From Brachycybe producta (lineage: Eukaryota; Arthropoda; Diplopoda; Playtdesmida; Andrognathidae): a DNA stretch of 64,000 bases. The stretch lies in contig JAUPFP010000037.1 in the NCBI GenBank assembly GCA_036925085.1, forward strand, positions 516,001 to 580,000, in the 5' to 3' direction. The translations under genes and the position numbers were made by a program. Shown one piece after another: positions 55,675-64,000 of this stretch. Numbering within the stretch: the stretch's first letter is position 1; each line of letters starts with the position of its first letter. The notes under the pieces were generated by a model. It was not told where the DNA came from. It did not search any database and was given only the letters and a program-made list of their open reading frames with translations.

Positions 55675-56710
55675 TTATCGTCCTCTATAACATTTTAAGG
55701 CAAAATAGGCATCGACTGCATGTAATAAAGCCAGAAACAGACCTAAACTCTGTAATTTACATCAAATTTAGACGATCGAAGATTTAAAAATGGTAATGTG
55801 AATTTTACTGACCGAAGCTGCGGTTAATGCTGGATATGCCTGAAAGAAAGGCGTTACTAAATAAAGTGGCCAAAGGACCAATGATGTCATTAAAAATAGA
55901 TAGACCGAAGAACCGACATAAAGCCAAGCAGCCATCACATTCAAAACAATTTCCTATTTTTTGTTTAAAAAGAAAAAAACCAATTATAAAATACTGCATA
56001 AAAACAAGATTTGTTGAAACAACAACACGAAATTTTCCGATCCGCTTACAAAAATTGATTTTCCAATAAGTCTTTCAGAATTTTCCGATAGGAGATAACA
56101 AAAAATAAGTAAAGAAGAAGTCATGATGAAGGATGAAGCATTAGTAAGAAATGCAGTGTAAGAATTGCCCAAAAGTAAAGAAACACTTGATCCGTAGTTG
56201 ATTAGAAAACTCTGTGCTAAACCACCAATAAACTAGAAAATGTATACATTTTTTTACATTATAAAAAAGAAAGTCTGATTATTTTTAAGATGGTTTAAGA
56301 ACACCTGATTTTAGAACTCTTGATTATTCTGTCTTTCAAAAGACAAATTAAGAGAAACGTCTTTTAGAAACTAGAAGGGTTAGGCTCAATTACTTAAAAG
56401 AGTATTTTTCATGTCGATATGTTTCAAAATAAACTTTTTATAAACTTTTTATTTTGAAAGATATCAACATTAAAATACGCTTAACTTATTGAACCACCTT
56501 TCTAGTTTCTAAAACCCATTCAAGTTTCTCTGCATTTTGCAACTGAAAGACAAAATAATACATATTAAAAGTTACCACTTGCGATATCTTTAAAATTCCA
56601 CGTTGTGAAGTAAGAAATTGCTTATTGAAATTAAAGCAAAAACATGAAACTGAAGAATTTTTTGTTCTTGTTCTTGAAATTGGAAAATCGCGGATTACTC
56701 GATTCACCAT
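55675..56710 (-). CDS. MARVEL-domain four-helix membrane protein
   Basis: Four exons: 56576-56710, 56050-56232, 55813-55953, 55675-55749; all in phase 0, 177 residues. Four hydrophobic segments can be seen: ILKISQVFIGGLAQSF, ASSFIMTSSLLIFCYLL, MAAWLYVGSSVYLFLMTSL, and LGLFLALLHAVDAYFAL. The start TSQRGILK before helix 1 and the AVDAYFALKCYRGR end are typical of MARVEL proteins, which act in vesicle and cell-junction membranes. The exon 3 donor GTCAGT is unusual, but a shift to the nearby GTAAAA breaks the frame of exon 4. AATAAA on the minus strand lies at 55655-55660. I cannot say which subfamily it belongs to. Confidence 0.75.
56285..56565. mobile_element. F1 MITE in MARVEL gene intron 1
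   Basis: TTAAGATGGTTTAAGAACAC at the left, GTCTTTTAGAAACTAGAAGG, then TATTTTGAAAGATATCAACA, CACCTTTCTAGTTTCTAAAA, and a right end worn near GACAAAATAA. It stops a few bases from the donor of exon 1. Confidence 0.7.
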
Positions 56711-59700
56711 GATTAATAATTAAATATTAAACCAACACTAATTTAATTGAAAATTATTTTAAATTATTTTAATTTTGAACTGTTTTAAAATTATATCTTA
56801 AGAAAATTCTTTGATTTGTTTCAAGAAAAATAAACCTGGAGCTAAAATACTGTTGTTCACTTTTAAAATTTTAAAATGACGGAAGTCTCATCCACAACTG
56901 AGTCTATGTTTTCTTGTGTTTTTGTGTTGAAAAAAAACCTAAATTTAACCTGAGCCATTGCCCTCTCACAATATACTGTATATTATTAAACCTTTTCAAA
57001 ATTTCAACATTTATTTTGTCTCTCTGTGTGTGGTTTTGTTATTAGGAAACATAAGAACAGACAAAAAGTGAAGTTTTTTTTTTTTAGAATCAATCTTTGT
57101 GGAAAAGACGAAATATACAAAGATTTAACATTTTTACAGCAACAAAGTAATTATAGTCTTTAGTTTCCGATTGCACCCTTAGTGAAACAGAAGAAAATGA
57201 AAAGAAAATACATTTTAAAAAAACTTCTCAAAAAAACAATTTCATCACAAAAATGTTACAAGATTGTATTAATAATACAGTTGTTCTCTCAATGTATTAT
57301 TATGTCAAGTCACAATCTATCACAACATAAAATTTGCTTACTTTGTCAATTTTGAATCTGTTGACACAATAGTTACAATTGGAGAACCACATTTTGAAAA
57401 TTTCTAACAACTTTTTACTGAACCAAACTAGTAAAAAAAAAAATAATTCCTAGGAATAATGAGTACAAAAAATAATTTGAATGAATGAATTTTTCATGAT
57501 GAATAATTTAAAGATGAATATTTTATCTCTCAAGTTTGTTCTCAAGAGTCTGTCACTTATTCAATTTCAAGTGAAAGAAAAAAATGATAAAAAACTAAAT
57601 AATAATCATTATAATAACTAGGAGTGTCTACTAAGGACACAATCTTGAACCCTCTATGCAGGGGTTCAACATAGAAACAGCCCTATTCTTGGGAACTAAA
57701 TTAAACAAGGTTTTTTTTCCAGTGTTGAAAAGTAATTTTACAAAAGTACAGAATTACCATAATTAAATTACTGTTTCAAGTAATTAGTAATTCAACACAA
57801 TTATTTTTAAAATTTTGATATTTGTAATTGATTATATTTTCTAATCGAAAATACAATTCATTTTTCATTTATTTTGAAATTACTTATGTTTTTGTATGTT
57901 AAACTATTACTATTTGAAACTAGAATATAATCTGAAAAAAAATAATTAATTAAAAATGTAATTAATTACAAAATACAAAGACTGAAAAGTAACGCATTGA
58001 ATTAATTATTATAATTAATATATTGTCAATATAATATCAGATTGATGTGCTTCACTTTCTATACAAAGTTTTGAAATAATTATTGTTGTTTTTCTGCGAT
58101 TTAATGACGTCACACTCTTTCTCTGTGTCATATGATTTGTAATTGTAAAGTAATTAAAACGCTTTGAGAGATTAAAAAAATCACTAATTGCAATTAAATC
58201 ATTTTTAAAATTCAATTTAATTTTTAATTGTAATTACTTAGTTTTTCACTGATGTAATTAGTAATTTGAATTTTCTGAATAATTACTCTGCAAGCAGCTC
58301 AGAGAGGGCCTGTGACAGAGGGACCATTTTGTCCATAAGCAGCTATTAGTAAATTAGCTGGCAGTAATTGTAATTAACTACTTTGAAACATAATTTGTTC
58401 TTATTTTGAGAGTTAAGAAAGAATGCAAGTAGATCATTTATTATGTGCGTGTAGTGTTAGATGGCGCCACTAGCCCTCTCCCATAGAAATGAACTGACAC
58501 TTCAACTCTTGACTTATCTTCCTTTTTATTTCACGTGGCAAACTTTTAATTGCGTCATCGCTATTTCTACACGTGCTCTCTCTTCACTTATAATATGTGT
58601 TCTGGGGTTTGTCACGTGCTCTGATAATTAAGGTTGTTTTGGACGCTTTTTAGAGCTAAAAGGAGGCTGCATTCTATTTGAACTCATTGGCGACGAGTGT
58701 AGTTTGCCACCTATGGACGGGTTGCAGGCGCCATCTACCTTGCATTTACACAAGTATGTTTTCTATGGAGCCCCTCTTAAAGTTAAAATCTTCTTTGCTA
58801 ATTTAGTTCTTAATTTATTTAAAGGCTTATTATTTGTCAAAATGACAAAACGTTTGATTTTGATATAGTTTATTAAATCGAACTGAAGAATATATTTATA
58901 GATTTTATTTCTTGCTTATGTCGTAAATTATGATATAAAAAAAAATAACTAAATAATGTGGCGCCCAATGAGAGAGAGGCTTGAAAATAAGAGGACAAGA
59001 CCAAAGATGATCTAAATCGGGGTTAAGGTCAATCCACATCATCAAGATTTCACTGCAGTATTAAAACGACACTTCTTTTTTTTTTTCTTCTTCCACAGTT
59101 ACAAAACTAGAGTAAAAATCTTAGAGAGAAAGTTGGTTATTTTTTTTTTCCTCCTCACTGATGATGCTGATGAGTGACAAAAAAAAGTAACTTAAGTTAC
59201 TTTAGATCTCTCTCTCTTTCTCATTGTTCTTCAATATTATTTCAACAATAGGATAACCAAGAGACAACATCTCACTATCAAAAGTGGTAGTGAAAGATGG
59301 GAATTTTTCATCTTTTCATTTTGATAGATTGAGAGATAGTACCATCATTTTATATGATGATGATGATGATGATGATAAAGATGGTCATCAAACAATTTCT
59401 GTGGTTGGACAACAATAACCAGTGTATTAGTAGTGTCCACTTGTGTCCATCATCATCATTATGGCATTCAAATTTTGATTTCAAATCTCAAATATTACAT
59501 ATTACATTATATTACAGTCATAAACTCACTTTGCTACTAATTTCATTATTTCAAATATTGGATAATATCTATTTAAAAGTTAATTATAATTCATTTAATT
59601 AAGTCATCATCATCTTGTCATCGCGCATCTCACATTACATCAAATGTACTAAAAAAAAAAAGTAAGTGAAGATTTTTGTTTCTTAATTAGTTTTTTTTTT

Positions 59701-60249
59701 AAATTTTATTAAGACTTTTTAAATTTGTGTCTATAATTTTAATTAAATTTATTTTCGGTGCCAATATTTTATTAAATGAATGCCAATCGAGTTCAATATA
59801 TATAAATAAATTGGCGCCTAAAATAATAAAATATGCGACGTAATATTAGTAGTTTATTAAGAAAGAGAAACAAAAACTTAACTAACTTGTTGTGTAACAA
59901 GTAATTTAATATAGGTTAAACTTTGATTTTGTAAAATCGTTATTTTTCTTATTTCAATATAATTATTTAGGTTTACGATTTATGAAAAAAAAATTACAAC
60001 TCTTAAGAGAAAAAAAAATGACGTTTAAAAGCAAATTTTAATATAAGCTTGGCCTATTTTTATATTTAATTCAAGTGATACACTTTTAGTTGAAAATTTC
60101 ATTAAATCTAGAAAGGAAAAAAAAAATTAATAAATATGATTTTAATTATTTTATTTTTCTAAATTATTAAAATTATTATTTTATTTTTTATGTTTTAATT
60201 TGAATTTTAAATATTGTTTATTTTGTCTATTATTTTTTTATTTTGTTTT
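56711..60249. other. Gene-poor region with repeats and AT-rich DNA
   Basis: No exon recognised. It contains an F6-like end near 57635-57675, the core repeat at 58265-58375, a patch with CACGTG and AGATGGCGCC near 58458-58740 that could be a promoter or insulator, and (TGA)n near 59355. The ORF at 59354 is only this microsatellite. Confidence 0.4.
58265..58375 (-). repeat. Short interspersed core repeat (copy 1 of 3)
   Basis: Read on the minus strand: TATGGACAAAATGGTCCCTC, TGTCACAGGCCC, then GCTGCTTGCAGAGTAATTA. The same core occurs at about 7866-7930 (minus) and 43660-43725 (plus), the last followed by a TAATTG-type tail. It may be a SINE-like 3' end. Confidence 0.5.
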
Positions 60250-60505
60250 TCAGGAGAAACTAAAATGTTTTAGAAACTAGAAGAGTAGCTCAGTTATTTT
60301 AATGTTGATATTTTTTTAAAAAATAAGTTTTTTATGTCAATTTGAAAATAAGCCAATTTGGTCCGTAATTTAAATTTAAATTAAATTTAAATTTAATTAA
60401 AAATTGAATCTAAATATTAATATTATATTATTCGGTTACCCATTCTAGTTTGTAACACATTTTTTTTTAATTTCTCCATAGTGTTGTTCTTCTGAAACGC
60501 AGACT
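60250..60505. mobile_element. F1 MITE, eroded
   Basis: GTTTTAGAAACTAGAAGAGT, AGCTCAGTTATTTTAATGTT, then GGTTACCCATTCTAGTTTGT and TTCTGAAACGCAGACTAACC. The centre is replaced by a ATTTAAATT palindromic run. Confidence 0.55.
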
Positions 60506-61654
60506 AACCATGGGACTCATTACAGAAAAAAAAAGTCATAGAAATTGTGGCAATTATACCTTATAATGTCACTACATTTGAGCCATTATTTTATGACAGT
60601 CATATTGTTTTGTGCAGCAGTCAATGGCAGTCATATAACAGTTTTTTTATTATAATATTTTGTAATTTGCTTTTGTGAATGTTTACAACAAAGTTATAAA
60701 CTAGATATAACTATTTACTGTCATATGACAGTCGTAATTTCTTTTTTTTTTAATGATAAGGCCTCAGGAAGGTACGTTTTGTCACAAATTATCAACTACA
60801 AACGCAGCATGTGTGTTTTTGCATTAATTTACAGTTTTTAACAAAAATGAGCCTTTTATTTTTAAATAATATTTTATTATTAAAAATTTGTAAATATTTA
60901 TCAACACATTATTCAATAACGTAGAACAAATGAGAGTTCTTATTGAAAGTTTATCGAAATCAATCGATAACCACTTTATGGAAAATATTTTTTTTTTCCT
61001 TTGTAAATTGATCTTTGTAAATGGATGCGCAAATTGAAACCAATTTCAGAATATTTTGGCTACTGGATTTTTGTTTTTTTAAAGACTAGACACCAAAAAA
61101 CCATTTAAGAGCCACAAAATGGACACAATTTCTCACTATCTCTATCTTTCCATCCATTATTTTAATCAATCCATCACATGTGGTGTTTGCTCATCAATTA
61201 CCACGTGTTGGCCCCCCCCCCCCTCATTTCCCTTGTCTTCTCTGCGCCGGCGCCCGCGCCTCCGCCCCTTGTTATTCTGTCCTAAAACCAACTAATTCTT
61301 TAACCCATTTTGACTGAAAATTTTCTTATTTGCTATTTGGAATTTGGATGAAAGCCAAACAACAACTAAATTTCACATATTTTCACCACATTTAGTACAC
61401 GGTGTTACAAAACTATATATACACCAAAAAAATAGTAAAAAAAAACATTTTTAGTAGCAAAATCTTAATAAACAAACATATTAATTAACATTTTTTTTTA
61501 CTGTTTTGGTAAATGTTGATAACAAAATGCTAATAACAATATTTTTAACAAAAAATGTTGATAACAAAATGCTAATAAGAATATTTTTAACAAAAAATGT
61601 TGATAACATTTGAGCATTAAACTGATTCACGAGTATACTTACCCTTCTAGTTAT

Positions 61655-62275
61655 TCTTGTCTTTCAGGTGACAAATTAATAGGAACTGAAATGTGTTTTT
61701 AGAAACTAGAAGAGCAGCTCTGAGTGGCTCAATCACTTGGTTGAAATGACCCAACTTTAAGCAGACGATCTTTATTAATTTTTGTTTACAAAAAGTTTAT
61801 TTTAAAAAGATATCAAACTGACAGGGCCGTCTTTAAGTCTTTTGTGGCCCCTGGCACAAGATTTAATTGAGGCCCCCAATTAACTATGCCTTACAAATGA
61901 ACTCATTTTTTTCCGCCCCAAGGAACCAGTGTTCTAAAATAAAAAGGTATTGATGATTCCATGACGATTTCCATTGTATATATTGGAACAGGACTTTTAT
62001 GAAGTAAAATAGGCCTATTTTTTAAAATAGTAAAATGTTTTTGATGTCGGATAAATTGAAATTAAAGATTTAAAAATACAGAAAATAGTGACAATTAACT
62101 GACTTAGGCCCTAGTTTAGATGGAGGCCAGGGCCCAGTTGCCCCCCCCCCCCATTAAGATGGCACTGATCAAACAAAGTGATTGAGCTACTCTTTCTAGT
62201 TTTTAAAATGCTTTCAAGTTTCTCTCTTAATTTTGCTCTTCTGAAAAAAAAAAACTAGAATAATCGAAAAAAAAT
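61655..62275. mobile_element. F1 MITE split by a hAT-like element
   Basis: The left part 61655-61825 has TGTTTTTAGAAACTAGAAGA, CCAACTTTAAGCAGACGATC and AAAAAGATATCAAAC. The right part from 62169 has GTGATTGAGCTACTCTTTCT and GCTCTTCTGAAAAAAAAAA. Confidence 0.7.
61832..62168. mobile_element. hAT-like element with CAGGGCC ends
   Basis: Left end CAGGGCCGTCTTTAAG, right end CATTAAGATGGCACTG, imperfect inverted repeats of a type common in hAT elements. ATCAAAC occurs on both sides as part of a probable target duplication. Contains GGCCCC blocks and a poly-C run; no ORF. Confidence 0.6.
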
Positions 62276-63224
62276 ATGCATAAATAACTTATAATTGTAA
62301 AAATGCTGAAAAATTATCTGATGTTTTTTTTTTTTAAATACATTTCATATTTTTATGAATTGAATTATGATACATCCAGTAGAAATTTCCGAAATTTGAT
62401 TGAAAATAAACTGATGACAAATGGGCCACATTATGTGAAATAAACATAATTTATTGAATCTCTCTGTCCCTTTGAGTGTAAAAAAATATGAGACCCTCGT
62501 ATAGACTTATTTAATATGGATGTTACAAATTGTACAATAAAATTTTATTGACAGTCATTAAATGTATGACAACAATGTCAAAATCGCGCAATTTAACCAA
62601 TATTACACAATGTAATACAACATAAACAATGTCTGAATTGATGGGCGACTTCAACAGAAGGAGGAAGAGATTCTCTCTCTCTCTCTCTAATCCACTTTAT
62701 CATCAGGAAATATTTATTCACGTGAAAATATACACGTGACAGGTTGTTTATGTTAATTTCTTAAGAATACATGTCAACTGTCAACTTCAAGTGGGCAATT
62801 AATTGATTGCTTGTTACTCAAGTTGGAAATATTAACAAACACAATTAATTAAATTACCTTTAGCTGTTTAGTATAAATATTTGTAGAATGTTTAGTTAAA
62901 ACCCAGGGGGAGGGCCTCATTAAAAAAAAAAGAATAGGACTGTCATATGACGACGCTAAATTGTCATATCTAACTCATAATCTTGCAAATTACACAATAT
63001 TATTTAAAAAAAAATATTGTTACATATGATTGCCATTGACTGGTATGCAAAATATAATGTAATAGACATAAAACAATAGCGCACAAGCAGTAATATCATA
63101 AGGTATGATTGTCAACATTTTATGACTTTTTCTGTAATAAGGACAGTGCATATTATTTTTTTCCCGCCAAAAACTAGAAAACTCCTTCTAAGATATAAAA
63201 ATACATACAGGTAGCTGAACTCCA

Positions 63225-63600
63225 TGTTAAGATGGTTGGTTTTTCCAAGTCTTGTCTTTCAGAAGCAAAATTACAAGAAACTAGAAAGTATTTTAGAAAC
63301 TAGACTAGAGGAGCTCAATCACTTAAGAATATTTTCATGTTGACAATATTTCAAAATAACTTTTTATTGACAAACGTTAAAAAAAAATATATCATCTCCT
63401 CGGTTTTGTTATTTTCAAACTCACATAAAAAGTTTATTTTGAAATATATCAACATAAAAATACTCTTAAGTGATTGAGTTACCCTTCTAGTTTCTAAAAA
63501 AAAAGTTTTCAAGTTTCTCTTAATGTTGCACCTGAAAGACAATTATCAAAGCTCGAGAGAGAGAGAGAGAGAGGCGTTTATACTTTAAAACCACCTTAAT
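63225..63600. mobile_element. F1 MITE, nearly full length
   Basis: TTAAGATGGTTGGTTTTTCC, GTATTTTAGAAACTAGACTA, TTTTCATGTTGACAATATTT, AAAAAGTTTATTTTGAAATA, AAGTGATTGAGTTACCCTTC and the end CTTTAAAACCACCTTAA, with a (GA)n run near 63556. Confidence 0.8.
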
Positions 63601-63602
63601 AT

Positions 63603-63827
63603 AATTTTGAAAGGGTGTTATTAACTAGAAGAGTAACCTAATCACTTAGGGCTATTAATTTATGTGTGTCTTAAAAGAGGCTTAATTTAAAAAATATCAA
63701 CATAAAATTACTCTTTAAGTGATTCTATTTTCTAAGTTACCATTCCAGTTTCTCTTCATTTCGCATCTGAAAGATAGAATATAATCACAGTTCGCGAGGC
63801 TCCGTTTACACTTTAAAACCACCTTAA
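63603..63827. mobile_element. F1 MITE, short
   Basis: TTAACTAGAAGAGTAACCTA, AAAAATATCAACATAAAATT, GTTCGCGAGGCTCCGTTTAC and the end CTTTAAAACCACCTTAA. It lies directly next to the previous copy. Confidence 0.65.
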
Positions 63828-64000
63828 AGAAAAAAACATTCTGGGTTAGAGAGTTCTTAATTATTATTATAAAATGTATTTGACCTTGAGCTAACCTTTA
63901 ATTAAAAATAATTTTAGTTCTAAGTAGTGGTGGCGCCATCTATTGGCTACACTCCTCTATTAACATTTCATGTTCTACAATAGGCAATGTTGTAAGTTGC

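Noticed and set aside
55813-55953. Use of GTAAAA instead of GTCAGT as the donor of MARVEL exon 3
   Set aside because: It shifts the frame of exon 4, destroying the fourth hydrophobic helix; GTCAGT keeps all phases at 0.
61213-62151. Poly-C runs as functional elements
   Set aside because: Homopolymers of 10-14 C occur at several sites (also 31537, 36491, 37341) and may include sequencing error; no structure beyond the run.
63300-63600. GAGTTCGAG in F1 right arms resembling a tRNA B box
   Set aside because: No A box or cloverleaf nearby; F1 is defined by long inverted arms, not by a tRNA head.

Overview
This is eukaryotic nuclear DNA from an invertebrate animal. It is AT-rich, its genes are split by GT-AG introns (about 60 bp to several kb), and it is dense in short inverted-repeat transposons. 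Every gene I could name matches an animal protein. Two weak clues point toward an arthropod: a MADF-BESS gene and an interstitial run of the arthropod-type telomere pentamer TTAGG. The species cannot be fixed from this window.

Layout. 1-4.2 kb: NUDT21 (CFIm25), minus strand, last exon probably beyond the left edge, with two near-identical plus-strand tRNA-Thr(TGT) genes downstream of its last visible exon. 4.7-6.5 kb: a 20-bp minisatellite, then a two-exon MADF-BESS DNA-binding protein, plus strand. 7.5-13.7 kb: peroxisomal Lon protease LONP2, minus strand, 19 exons, ending in a PTS1-like SNL. 14.7-17.2 kb: two single-exon secreted precursor proteins, minus strand, that share a helical motif and look like paralogs of an unnamed family. 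20.1-25.4 kb: GTP-dependent PEPCK, minus strand, 10 exons, with a TATA box. 26-40 kb: gene-poor, filled with nested MITEs, palindromes, a GCCAAA array and the TTAGG run. 40.2-52.6 kb: two paralogous 11-finger C2H2 proteins, head to head across a region with CRE (TGACGTCA) sites. 53.7-56.7 kb: MRPL36 (minus) and NDUFS6 (plus) in a head-to-head arrangement also known in human, then a four-helix MARVEL-type membrane protein, minus strand, converging on NDUFS6. 56.7-64 kb: no gene recognised.

Repeats dominate the non-coding DNA. The main family, called F1 here, is a foldback MITE of about 270-400 bp with ends like TTAAGGTGGTTTTAAAGTG. I count roughly 30 copies or fragments, many in introns. At least five younger elements have inserted into F1 copies: a pogo-like element, two copies of the F3 family, a SINE/LINE-like dispersed element and a hAT-like element. 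That gives a relative insertion order. A second family is hAT-type, with TAGGGCTCGG ends and perfect 8-bp target duplications; one copy sits 9 bp past the PEPCK stop codon.

The named genes do not form a pathway. They are housekeeping functions: mRNA 3'-end choice, peroxisomal proteolysis, gluconeogenesis, mitochondrial translation and complex I. Exon coordinates were read by eye from splice consensus, reading phase and recalled family sequences; no alignment was run.
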